From contig BJKQ01000007.1 in NCBI GenBank assembly GCA_006538405.1, positions 2,170,001-2,234,000 of the forward strand: 64,000 nucleotides of DNA, read 5' to 3'. Source of the stretch: Hansfordia pulvinata. Its lineage: Eukaryota; Ascomycota; Sordariomycetes; Xylariales. Shown piece by piece: positions 10,742-20,990 of this stretch; positions within the stretch are counted from its first letter, which is position 1; each line of letters opens with the position of its first letter. The position numbers and the translations under genes were made by a program. The notes under the pieces were generated by a model. The model did not search any database, had not been told where the DNA came from, and saw nothing but the letters and a program-made list of their open reading frames with translations.

Positions 10742-12049
10742 TGCGTGTGCGTGTGCGTGAGGGCGTGCAAGTGGTGTGGGTAGAATGTTATCCAAAAGCA
10801 AAAGCTTGAGGCGTAGTAATCCCAACTTATGAGGATTGCAGATTCGATATGGACAGACCGAGTAGATTACAGTGTGGGGAGCACCTAATGGCTGTCAACA
10901 ATTTATTCAGTAGGTAGAGAGGTGACCGGAAGCCAGCGAAACGGGGCCGGAAGGACGAGGGCGGGAACAGGTTGAAGGGGAATAACGAACGCCTGCAGTC
11001 AGTCGTCGACAGTCCGCAAAATGACAGGGCTGAACTCCAGTCGGTCGACAATGCAACGAAGATACGCGTACCCGCCACCTACCCAAAGAGCGCGAACCAG
11101 ACCAGTTGATAATAAGTGCCCAGTGCCACACATCAAATAAACGGGTCCGCCCCAACGGGGAATGGCCCTTGCTTTAGGTCGAGTGCGGTACTCGGGTAGG
11201 TCAGGTTGTAGGCACTTGGGTTGCAAAGGGCCGAGGCTGACACGGTCGACCGTCATCCCCCTCCACTACGTTACCCCCCGTGCCCCTCTTGGCGCCACGC
11301 CGCCGAGAACTGATGGCTGAGCTTATTCCTGGGCTCTTCTGCCTGCCCGGCCTGCTGACCGACATGTGATTGCTACTCCATCATTCGGGTGCTGTATCCT
11401 GAAGCCATCAAGCACGTACTTCTTCCATAAGCTCGTCTCTGGCCTGCCCCATGTCTTGGCCTCATTGCTGTCCCGCGCGAGCACATCACGTTTTGTGCTT
11501 CAACTGTCCGCATGCAGATAGATGTGTGGCCTCGGACCCAGGCCTCGCATTTCCGCCTGGTCCGCCCGCTGAGACCCAGAGGAGACATGCATGAGCATGT
11601 ATGTGTGCCGACATGCCAAGTCACGGCAGTCAACGCGGGAACAAACGACGCTCTATTCTGCCATGGTATCATTCGAGGGGAGATCTATCGAGGCGCGATA
11701 TATACACGTACACTAGGAAAATAACAAGGCAGGCGCCTGGACCTCCCGCTCACCGTCACCAACACAACGACTTGTACAACTGCCATTCAACGTGTCCTTA
11801 AATGACCAAGGTATGCATCGACTGATTCGGGCGACTTTGCCGCGCGCGTGACTGCAGATATCACAGCAGACAAGTCTCCAAACGGAGAGTTGGAGTCCGA
11901 CCGGAAAAGTCTCCTGGTCTCGTATGGATCAAGGAAAACAAGATGCAGGACTTGGCTGAGGGAAGAGATGCAGGCAGAGGCCGAACACCCACGCCTCCCC
12001 AGCTCAGAGAAGGATATTTTGTGAAACCTCAACAACCTCGTCGATCTTG
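10624..12049. other. Intergenic region between MGL and MDL1
   Basis: 5' flank of the lipase gene with the TG microsatellite, and 3' flank of MDL1. No credible gene; open frames are short and compositionally random. Confidence 0.6.
10649..10737. repeat. (TG)n microsatellite upstream of the MGL start
   Basis: About 90 bp of nearly pure TG/CA repeat. It begins about 26 bp upstream of the lipase ATG (10623), so it lies in the 5' leader or core promoter. Confidence 0.93.
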
Positions 12050-14485
12050 TCATCTCGACTTGTTGTTCTCCCGGTTTGGCTCCTCCTGTTGGGCGTACTC
12101 CGCTTCGTGCTCGTCGTGTTCCTCGTGTTCGCCATGCTCCAGCTCGTGGTCGATGACTTCAGATTCGAGAATGTGGGGGTCGTGGCGCTTGATCACGTTT
12201 GGGTTGATTTCACCACCGGTCTGCTGCCATTCCATGAGGCGGCTGAAAGCGCTCTCTTTGTTGGCGTTGAGCTCCGTGTAGGAGCCCATCTCAGCGACGG
12301 TTCCCTTGTTGTTCAGGACAATGATCTGGTCGGACCGCTTGATCGTTGAGAGCCGGTGTGCAATGGAGATGGTAGTGCTGCGACCCTTGAGCAGCTCGGC
12401 CAGAGCTGCGTTGACCAGAGTCTCTGATTCGGCGTCCAGAGCCGAGGTGGCCTCGTCGAGAATCAAAATGTCGGGGTCCTTGAGCAGGGCCCTGGCTATC
12501 GCAATGCGCTGCTTCTGGCCCCCAGACAGCTGAGCACCGCGCGGGCCAACTTGGGTCTCGAGCCCCTGCGGGAAATCGCTGATGAATTGGCAGTTGGCCT
12601 TCTGAGCCGCAAGTACAATCTCCGACCTGCTGGCATCAGGTCTCCCGTAGGCAACGTTCTCGGCGATAGTACCCGAGAAGAGCACAGGCTCCTGAGAAAC
12701 AAACCCGATGCGCCGCCGAAGTGACTTGATATTCATTTTCGATATGTCGGTGCCGTTGATTGTGATTGTGCCCGACGTCGTGTCGTAGAAGCGCAAGAGT
12801 AGGGACGAAATGGTGGACTTGCCACCGCCGGAAGGTCCAACAATGCAAACGTTACTTCCAGATGGGATCTCAAAGTTGAGGCCGTTGAAGATGGTGACAG
12901 CTGGACGTGTTGGGTAAGCAAAGGTGACGCCATCGAACCGGATGGGGCCCTGCGCCGACTTGACCTTGACGCCAGTCGTCGACGGGATCAAAGGCTTGCG
13001 ATCTTGCAACTCGAAAAGTCGGTCTGCGGCACCGGCGCCCTTCATGAGCTCGGAGAAGAAGTTGCCCATGCCGACCAGGCTAGATCCTGTGAAAGCGGCA
13101 TACATCATGAAAGTGGTCAAGTCGCCCAGAGACAACAGGCCCTCTCTTACAAGCCCACCAGAGAACCAGAGAAGGGCCAGCAAGGTCATGTTGCCCATCC
13201 ATCCAGAGGATCCGAAGAAGGAGGCATCCCAGAAGGCTGAGGTCTTCCCCACGTTGAAGATTTTCCGGACCTGGTTATTGTATCGGCGGACCTCTTGGAC
13301 CTCACCGACAAAAGCCTGACTTGTCTTGATGTTGCCCAGTCGCTCTTCAGCAATCTTTGTCAAGGCACCAACGTGCTTTTGAATATCTCGACTCAGCTTG
13401 CGGGTGATTCTGCCGTAAAAGAAAGCCGAGGCTCCAATCATGGGGCCGGCAAAAAGGAGGACAGTGCTCAGATTAGGGCTGATCCAAATCATGAGACCAA
13501 GGCCAACGCCAAAGCTGACACCAGACCTGAGGCCATCTGAGACGTTCTGCGTGACACTCTTGCCCACGATAATAGTGTCGGCACCGAGTCGCGAAATGAG
13601 GTCACCGGTCCTGTTGGCGTCGAAAAACTCGGCGTCCTGGTTGTAAGTTTTCCGAAAGAGCTGGGATCGCAGACGAGCGACAACCCGCTCTCCGACAATG
13701 CGCAATAGGATGGCGCGGCCGAAGTTGGCGCACGCACCGAGGGTGAGAAAAGCGGCAAAGGCACCGAAGAATTGGTAAATATTCAGGCCAAGGATGCGGA
13801 CCTCGTCAATGGCACCCTGGGTAGACAGGTCCATGATCTTGCCAATGGTGAGGGGGAGCGACATGGTGACGGCCGAGGAGATGAGCAGAAAGAAGATGGC
13901 CAGCGAGAGTGTGCGCATTTCGGGCTTGATGATTTTCAAGAGGCGTACGACATCCTGCATGTTTGACCAGAAAGATCGTTTCTTATCCTTTCCTTCTCTT
14001 GACAGACGAGCGCGCATGTTGATCTGGGCTGCTTGGGAAGCCCTCTCGCTTTTGCCGAACCCAAGCTCGGAGGGCTGCTGGCTCGTTGCGGTGTCGGGGT
14101 TGGCGGGGGCCGGGGCGTCGGCATCGCCGGCGGTCTTGGCCGTGCTGGCGGGCGTGGGGGCATTGCGTGCGAGAGGCTTCCCAGAGGTGAAGAAGCGGGC
14201 AGACAGTGAAGACGGGGGCGAACAGTCGACGCGAGGGGCAGAGATGAAGCACAGAGGTCGAGGTCTGGTGAGTCCAAGAGCCGAACTGCCGAAAGCAGGC
14301 GCCTGGGGGGTCAGTGGGCGAGGAGTGCGCGCAGACTGCAAGGCTGCCGAGGCGGACGTAGACGGGGACGTGGACATGAGTCTGGAGGCGGGCGTCGAAA
14401 GGAAGTCGCATGCGAGGTTGGCCAGGCCATCGCGGCGCTGGGACAGCAGCAGGCGCCGCGCCGCCGCCGCCGGACCGGAGCTCAT
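12050..14485 (-). CDS. MDL1: Mitochondrial inner-membrane ABC half-transporter (Mdl1/ABCB10 type)
   Basis: Half-size ABC exporter; yeast Mdl1 exports peptides from the mitochondrial matrix. Single exon, 811 aa. The N terminus (MSSGPAAAARRLLLSQRRDG) is rich in Arg, Ser and Ala with few acids, as in a mitochondrial presequence. A transmembrane domain with several hydrophobic segments covers about residues 190-480. The nucleotide-binding domain has Walker A GPSGGGKST (~549), signature LSGGQKQRIAIARAL (~651), Walker B ILILDEATSALD (~675) and H-loop IAHRLST (~709). The His/Glu-rich C terminus (HELEHGEHEEHDEHEAEYA) is an unusual charged tail. Mdl2 or another B-type half-transporter is a less likely alternative. 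Confidence 0.92.
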   Translation of the reverse strand: MSSGPAAAARRLLLSQRRDGLANLACDFLSTPASRLMSTSPSTSASAALQSARTPRPLTPQAPAFGSSALGLTRPRPLCFISAPRVDCSPPSSLSARFFTSGKPLARNAPTPASTAKTAGDADAPAPANPDTATSQQPSELGFGKSERASQAAQINMRARLSREGKDKKRSFWSNMQDVVRLLKIIKPEMRTLSLAIFFLLISSAVTMSLPLTIGKIMDLSTQGAIDEVRILGLNIYQFFGAFAAFLTLGACANFGRAILLRIVGERVVARLRSQLFRKTYNQDAEFFDANRTGDLISRLGADTIIVGKSVTQNVSDGLRSGVSFGVGLGLMIWISPNLSTVLLFAGPMIGASAFFYGRITRKLSRDIQKHVGALTKIAEERLGNIKTSQAFVGEVQEVRRYNNQVRKIFNVGKTSAFWDASFFGSSGWMGNMTLLALLWFSGGLVREGLLSLGDLTTFMMYAAFTGSSLVGMGNFFSELMKGAGAADRLFELQDRKPLIPSTTGVKVKSAQGPIRFDGVTFAYPTRPAVTIFNGLNFEIPSGSNVCIVGPSGGGKSTISSLLLRFYDTTSGTITINGTDISKMNIKSLRRRIGFVSQEPVLFSGTIAENVAYGRPDASRSEIVLAAQKANCQFISDFPQGLETQVGPRGAQLSGGQKQRIAIARALLKDPDILILDEATSALDAESETLVNAALAELLKGRSTTISIAHRLSTIKRSDQIIVLNNKGTVAEMGSYTELNANKESAFSRLMEWQQTGGEINPNVIKRHDPHILESEVIDHELEHGEHEEHDEHEAEYAQQEEPNRENNKSR

Positions 14486-15341
14486 TTTGGGGGACGAGCC
14501 TTTACGGCAGGGCGCTTGTCATGAGTTGGGCCGACGCAGGTCGCATCGTCTGGAGAGGCGGACGTGGAGAACGGAGCCTGGGGCGCGGAGGCGGGTGTGC
14601 TGGGAGTGAAGGTGAGGGCTGCTGGGGAGAGGGAGAAAATTGAAGCCAGGCTGATGGCGCTGGCGTTGGCGTCGCGGGCCAGGGCATCCGCATGCGCATG
14701 CGCACCTGGAATTCGAGTCGAGTCGATGCCACCCGTACCTGCCGCGAGTGTGATTACGGATCCAGGTACCAATGCCCGCAGGTGGTAGGTACGAGTACAG
14801 TAGGCACTGGCTCCGAACTTCTTCTTTTCCGAATCGGATTCCGTCATCAACAGCTGCGAGCCGAGCCCCGTCCACTGGAGCCGCCATGCTGGGATAGGAC
14901 TAGCGCTCTGGACCCGGTAAATTATCGGTGCCACCCATCGCCGTCAACGACTGGCCATCGTGAACCTACCCGTGCCTACCTACCTACCTACTCGTAGATG
15001 ACGACCACACCGCGATGCTGAGTGTAGTGAAGAGGTATTCAGCACAAGGCAAGCTGGACCAGCATGGTCTCGACTGCACGGGGGAGGCATATATGCTTCG
15101 GCAATGCAAAGATTCCAGTGTACAAAGTCTTGCCGGGCCTTGACGCCTCAGCCGTATGGGTAGTAGGTATCTAAGGCGAGCGGCAATATGAAATACGATG
15201 ATAATTACACGCGAACGGCCGCGGAAGATGATCTGCGAACTACTACAGTAGAAGTAGAAGTCGAAATGCCCTACCAGTCTACGATTCCCACGCCATCCTG
15301 CTCTGCCAGCCATCTGACCACGTGCAAACAGCGGTGGATAC
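14486..15341. other. Intergenic region between MDL1 and RTT103
   Basis: 5' flank of MDL1 and 3' flank of RTT103. Contains a GTACGAGTAC word near 14789 and a (CTAC)n stretch ending in CTCGTAG at 14973-14998. No gene recognised. Confidence 0.6.
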
Positions 15342-16741
15342 CTAGGCCCCGCCGTTGCTCTCCCTTCGCAGCGATTCTGCCACGTCCGCATCGATACCCT
15401 CTCCTCCCATGTCCGGGAAATCCTCGCCGTCGTCCAGACGTCTCTTCTTACTGCCGTTGGTTCCTGCAGGCACCGACTTGTACTGCGCGGTCAAGTTGGA
15501 GATCACGTCGAGTGCTGCTGCGTCTGAGGTCAAGGAGCCAACGGGCTCTTGGGGCCGTCATTGCCCTCAGCTCCGGCCTCCGCGGGCGCCTCGGTGGGCG
15601 GCGGTGTCAACTCTTCGACTTCGGGTCTGTCTGGCTCTTCGTCGGCCTCGTTTCCAAAGCCCCCAGCCGGCGCGTAGGGCTCATCATCCGGCAGGCCTGC
15701 CATAATGGCTCTTTCAACCTCGTTCTTCGTGTCTTCAACCTTGGCCTTCTTGCTCTCAAACGCGTCCAGCTGACCCTCATCCGCTGCGAGCGCAGTTTTG
15801 TTGGCGACGAGAATCTTCTCCAGCTCCCGCACAAGCTCCCTGCGCGCATTGACACACTGCTCGACGGCGCCTTCAGCCTGGGCGAGCGTCTTCAACAGCC
15901 CGCTCAGCCGAGCGGCGTAGACTGGGGCAGAGGGTATGGTGGCAGAGGGTCCGAGCAGGTTCTCAAAGTCCTGATTGGCACTGCTGATTGCCGTTTTTAG
16001 AGGTGTCGCCAGCTTGGTCACAGCCTGCTGCGGCGCGACAAGCGGCGTCAGTTCTGAAGGCGTGGCAGCCGACGCGCCACCGCCAAACATGGCACCGCCC
16101 AGTCCAACTTTGGCTGTGCCTCGGACTTTGTCCAGTTCTGTGAACAAGTCAGTGACCTAAGCATTCATATCTGGGCCGAGTCTCAGCCTACCTTGCATCC
16201 GGGCTTCCACTGAAGCCTGGATGGGTTCTTCAAAGACATTTCGCTCTCTCCAGACGTCCACAACCCGGCGGATGCGATTCTGAATGTCCGTGGGCGCTCC
16301 CTTATACGCAACCGACACGGCCTCGGCGATGGCTGGAGAGAAGGCAATCAGGAAGTCCTCCTTGTGGCGCGCTTTCGATTGCTGTGTGACCTCTGAGATA
16401 GGTCAGCATCCGAGTGCGCGGTGATGGGCGCTAGACAGAGGGGTGGGATTACCGTTGGCAAGATAGAGCAGGTTCAGTCTCTTGTGGCTGTTGGAGTCTT
16501 TGAGCCTTTGCAGCCAGAGCTGGACTGTCCGATCGGCATAGCGCCTGAGTGGCGTTAGGGTCAGCAGGGACAAATACCAGAGGCTGCCGCCTCCCAGGCA
16601 ACCGACAAAACCAGCGATGCCCTCGAGGGGCAGATTTGCTCACCTGTGGAACATGATCCATTGGGCAACAGTGACAATGCTGTCCTGGGTTTCGGACAGA
16701 GCCGACAGCTTGTTGAGAACGGAGTCGTCGTTGTACGACAT
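15342..16741 (-). CDS. RTT103: CID-domain transcription termination factor Rtt103 (one apparent 1-base deletion)
   Basis: Binds the Ser2-phosphorylated C-terminal domain of RNA polymerase II and acts in 3'-end processing and termination. Exons are 16741-16644, 16544-16453, 16392-16192 and 16137-15342. Spliced, they give MSYNDDSVLNKLSALSETQD, then TVAQWIMFHRRYADRTV, NSHKRLNLLYLANEV and QNRIRRVVDVWRERNVFEEP, the hallmarks of a CID domain (about 1-135). A predicted coiled coil follows (LAQAEGAVEQCVNARRELVRE), then an acidic tail. The frame ends early at 15530, but adding one base at the GGGG run 15551-15554 joins it to EPVGSLTSDAAALDVISNLT and a stop at 15342, for 395 aa. The missing base may be a sequence error; the C-terminal extension is otherwise well formed. 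Confidence 0.9.
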
Positions 16742-18524
16742 GTTGTGGGCGGCGGGATCAAGGCTGAGATTCGAACAGGTTGATGCCGATGTGAAAGCTA
16801 TCGACCCGGCAGTGTCCTACTTTGAGGAATGGACTGGGCCCAATGCTGTGCAGTACGAGTTGAGAGATATGGTGGGTAAACGCCCAAGGTGACGAGGCTT
16901 ATCAGGTTAGTAAGGTCGGCAGCCTCGGAGCAGGCGCGCGAGGCTGAGGGCAGCAGCAGCAGCAGCAGCTGGACTGGCCGGGCGCAGGGCGCAGAGGGGA
17001 GCGGAAGAGGTGGTGGGCGCGAGTCGAGCGGCGAGGCGAGTGATGGGTGAGCTGCGCTGCGCAGCGCTATCCACCTGCTTCACTGCAGACAGTGCGCGCG
17101 AAGTGTCCAAACGTAGATTGGGGGCTGCGAGCAGGACAGCCTACCTCCAGGTGGACGGGCTAGATCCAATGGGCAGCAGCTTGAGCGAAGGGGGGCAGAT
17201 GGGTGTTTGGCAGCGCGTCTGGCAGCCTGACCCCCGCTAGAGAGGATGGTACGAGCGGCGGCAGTCTACAACTTCAAGTACGCAATACAGGGCACCTCCG
17301 AGATGGACGATGGAAGCCTGAGAGGAAGCGATGCAGCTGGCGAGCGCAGGGGTGATTGCTCGTCAGAGACCGAGATATCCTCCTCCACTCCGCTGTCTAT
17401 GGACCGCCTGCAGAAGAATCCCGGGACGCCGATCTGGAAGGGTGACGGAGGGTGTCCCAGTCTGGTTGTTATTGGATGTTGTTGATGGACAATTGAAGTT
17501 GGGAGGTTTGGGCGAAGTCTGCATGTGGTGTTATGACGAGGTGGGCAATGCAATGAATGGACGTGCAACGTCGGCTCTCCGTAATCTTTTATCATTAAGG
17601 TTGCAGCTCGTCACTGCTCTTAGACCGTTTTTGCTCGCTGCAGGCTCCGCTGCCTGAATCCGTACCTGGACGGAGACACCTTCTGCCAGAGCAACGAGCA
17701 GCCAATCAAAGTGGTCTGAGAGAAACTTGTGGTGGAGCCATCTTCAATGTCTAAGGTTGCATCCATGGATGGGCAGCTAGTACTCGTACACAGCGTCCTG
17801 GCCCTGATTGCTGCTCAGGGCAACTGTCCTCCAGCCACGCTGGTACTTTCGGAAGACTTGCCGATTCATCAGTTTTAACTGCACCTGCCACGGAAAAGAC
17901 ACCTGGTACGACTACCAGTAGGATATTCTGACCTTGTTGTTCGCAGGAGATTCGTAATTATATCAAAATCGGGATCTTGGGTATCGCGAAAAATTGCATC
18001 GAATGGCTGAATAGGGCGAGAAATATAGCGGGACTTCCTGGATGTTGTGAGGTGTTCCCAAAGCTTGTCGTGCTCGTGTACAAGTACTTGTGCAGGTATC
18101 CCTTCCATGGAACCGGCATGAGATGCTCCAATCTAGCCGCGAATTGGTCGCATGCATGTACCGCGAATGTACCTAGAGGACAGACCAGCACCCACCTGAC
18201 AACCATGGCCTGCCCGTCGCGACATATGGAACAGATTGGAGACTGGATGGACGCACCTCAAGGTAAGGTACGTCCACGTATTCGCGGTAAACGACCGTTC
18301 ATAGTGCTGGTAAGACAACCCAACCACATCACCACCACCATCCATCAACGAACATCTCCCATACCAGCCGATCCGCGACAGTCTCCATCCTCAACTAATA
18401 ATTCACCGCCAAAAAGCAGCAGGCCTCGCTTCAATCGTCACCGTCTTGCACAGATCGCGCAGCTGCTATTCTAGCCCGACCCTGACCTTTCACTTCTACG
18501 TCAACCCACGTCCATCCTTTCACC
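16742..18524. other. Divergent intergenic region, RTT103 / clathrin light chain
   Basis: 1.8 kb between two divergent genes, so it holds both promoters. Several short open frames (for example 17266-17595 on the minus strand and 17977-18474 on the plus strand) show no family motif or splice support. A TACTCGTAC word lies near 17781. Confidence 0.55.
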
Positions 18525-19330
18525 ATGGCGGACCGCTTCCCTTCGCTGGACGACTTTGACGAAGGTGAGTTGCCACTTCCCGCGCTGTCGCTTCTGCTCC
18601 TCTCGTGCACTGGAAGCTGACCTGACGATTCGCCCCTCACAGCGCAGGCACCTGTCCAAGATGCCGGGGAGCCCTCGGCGGACGACTTCCTCGCCGCGAG
18701 CGTGCCCTACTGGGAGAAGATGCGCAACAGTTCTCCTCCAACAACGACAACCTGCTAGGCGACGACTCGGTAGCCGGCCAGCAAGCCCAATTCGAAAGCC
18801 AGTTCCCCGACATCATTAGCAACGAGGTTCGTACCCCGCCCTCGCCCTCGCCTCCCCTAGCTAACTTCAGGCGTCTACAACAGCAGCAAGCGCCCCCTGC
18901 CAACGTCGGCGGTGGCCCCTCAATCAGCTACAACTCGGGATTTGGTGCGCAGGCGGAGGAAGAGCCCGAGGTGATCAAGGAGTGGCGCGCGAAGCGCGAT
19001 GCCGACAACGCCGCCCGCGCCGAGAAGCTGGCCCAGCAGAAGGCTGAGACGATCAAGGAGGCCCAGGAGAACATCGACGCCTTCTACGACAACTACAACT
19101 CCAAGAAGGACAAGACGATTGCCCAGACGCGTAAGGATGCCGAGAAGTTCGTCAGCAGCCGCGACGACACGACCTCTGGCGGAACCAGCTGGGAGCGCAT
19201 CTCCAAGCTTGTGGACATCAGCGGCAAGGGTGCCAAGGGCGGCGCCAGCGGCACTGGAAAGGAGCGCTTCCGCGAGTTGCTTGTCAGCCTCAAGAAGGAT
19301 CAGAATGCCCCGGGCGCCTCAGGCATCTAG
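18525..19330 (+). CDS. CLC1: Clathrin light chain (one apparent 1-base deletion)
   Basis: Regulatory subunit of the clathrin triskelion; binds the heavy-chain hub on coated vesicles. Exons are 18525-18564, 18643-18826 and 18884-19330 (introns 78 and 57 nt). The N terminus is MADRFPSLDDFDE and the C-terminal half (EEEPEVIKEWRAKRDADNAA) is the heavy-chain-binding helix. The middle exon is out of frame between DDFLA and the NNDNLLGDD segment. Adding one C at CC 18694-18695 turns the shifted text into DDFLARERALLGEDAQQF, the conserved fungal sequence, and gives 223 aa. The reading frame is otherwise intact, so a sequence error is more likely than a broken essential gene. Confidence 0.95.
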
Positions 19331-19888
19331 ACATTTCCCGGGCGCTCCAGGCACTTTCCAGGTACTACAACATATCCCGTTTCTGCGATACTTACGAGGC
19401 GATGTGCGGCGCATACCCAGGAATCACGGGCAGGAAAATGTCGCTCTTCATGATCATCCGACCGATTCTTATGATCAAATTTCGATGGGCCAACCAGTAT
19501 CTGGGCAGGGACAGGCATTAGGCTTTGTTGTATTTTATATTGGCTCGCCAGGTTGATACAGCGAATCAGACGGCCAGACGGCGCAGCGCCGTATGGGTAA
19601 TAATGGAAAAGTCGCAGGGCGAATTAGTTGTGCTTGCTTTCTTCTTTGCCGAATTGTTATGTGTTCGGGCCGAGGCCGCGATTCTCTTGATTTGGTTCAC
19701 CGTTTGAAGATGCAGCCATGAACGACGGCAGATAATCGTAGAGAACAAATGGGACAGTTATTTGGATTGCGGTCTATTGGCTCTTATACACACGGATGAT
19801 CCGTCGTGGCTTGTCTTCCCCCACAGCGGCTTTGCTCCAACGTGTTGATCGATCTCGGGATGTACAGCTTGGATGGCGAGCAGTGCAC
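19331..19888. other. Convergent intergenic region, CLC1 / COX7A
   Basis: Presumed overlapping 3' flanks of two convergent genes. AT-richer than the coding DNA. No gene seen. Confidence 0.6.
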
Positions 19889-20429
19889 TTAGTCCTTGCC
19901 GAACCAGGTGTTGTGTCCGGCAATCTTCCGGCCCACCATGTAGAAAGAGGCTGCGCAGGTCTGGGTTAGCTGTCGGGGCATTGAAGGGGAGGGCCGTCGC
20001 CGGAGATCGAAACGCACCACCGAGAGAACCCCACAGCAGGAGCTGGTAGGGGACCAGCATGTAGGAGGCACGGGGACCCTGAAGAGCAAGACAATTAGCC
20101 GAGTGTCTGTATAAATGGGAGAAACAGTTCGACGCCAAGCACAAGGTGCCAATGGAGCGTTGCGGTGGTCGTGGGGGGCTTGACGTACAATCTTCCAGAG
20201 ACGGGTGTGCTGGGCGTACTGGCGCTGGTAGAACTTCTGGGTCTCGGGACCTTGTTCTGAGCGTTGACCATACTAGAGAGGCACAGGCGCGTGTTAGCAT
20301 TGCTTAATGGGGAGGATTGGTCGAGGTTTGAGGACAGCTGCGTCATGGGGGTGGATGAAACCGCGCAGGCAAGAAGGCGGTCGCGGACAGCTCTGGCGAC
20401 GCAGGACAAAAGAGTCGGACATACCCCAT
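19889..20429 (-). CDS. COX7A: Cytochrome c oxidase subunit VIIa (one apparent 1-base deletion)
   Basis: Small single-span subunit of respiratory complex IV in the inner mitochondrial membrane. Exons are 20429-20425, 20272-20189, 20078-20018 and 19950-19889, giving 70 aa. Exon 1 is only 5 nt (ATGGG before GTATGT), joining to MVNAQNKVP. The frame then breaks; one extra C in the CCC at 20246-20248 (minus strand) yields QNKVPETQKFYQRQYAQHT. That restores the NKVPExQKxFQ-type motif that defines the VIIa family. A hydrophobic span (YMLVPYQLLLWGSLGGASFY) and the end HNTWFGKD follow. The gene is divergent from the PPR-like gene across 561 bp. The 5-nt exon is inferred from splice sites only. Confidence 0.85.
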
Positions 20430-20990
20430 TTTGGCGGTGGTTCTTTGAGTGGTAACTCGGAGGGAGAATTGACGCGCGAGGAGGGTGAGTGGAGAGGGTC
20501 GTTGGACGGTGAATGGTAGGCAGAGTATCAATTGGCAGCTCGAAGTGAAGCCATTCGATGAACGACGCAAATCGGGCGACTGGGGATTGGCCAGTCGTTC
20601 GATGTTGAGTCAGCGGCTGATCCTCGGCTGCAGCGTGAGGTACCGAGAGCATGCTGCCCATGCCTTTGGTGCTGGGGATGCCGCAAGCTGGTACAAGTAC
20701 GGAGCTACAAAGCTGTTGATAGCCGACCTAGCCTAAAGAGGCTAGTCTATATATCCAGTCCATCGCGTTTACAACGCTTGCTAACGCTGGCAAGCAGGCG
20801 CGACAGCGACCGGAAAAGTTGGGCAAGTCCAACCAGCATAAAGCTACTACTTTCACTTGCGATCCCAGCCTCACGATAGCTTCACGTCGTACGTGATTCC
20901 GATACAAACCCCATCGCTCCTCGACACACCGTCATAAGTCAAAAATCGCGCTGCCCGAGACACAGTGGCATGTGACCTTCGAGTGCAGTA
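20430..20990. promoter_or_regulatory. Divergent promoter region, COX7A / PPR-like gene
   Basis: 561 bp between the COX7A start and the start of a putative mitochondrial expression factor, transcribed in opposite directions. It must hold both promoters. No specific factor site is claimed. Confidence 0.5.

Noticed and set aside
17977..18474. 165-codon frame upstream of clathrin light chain
   Set aside because: No motif, lies in the promoter/leader region, and ends just before the clathrin light chain start.
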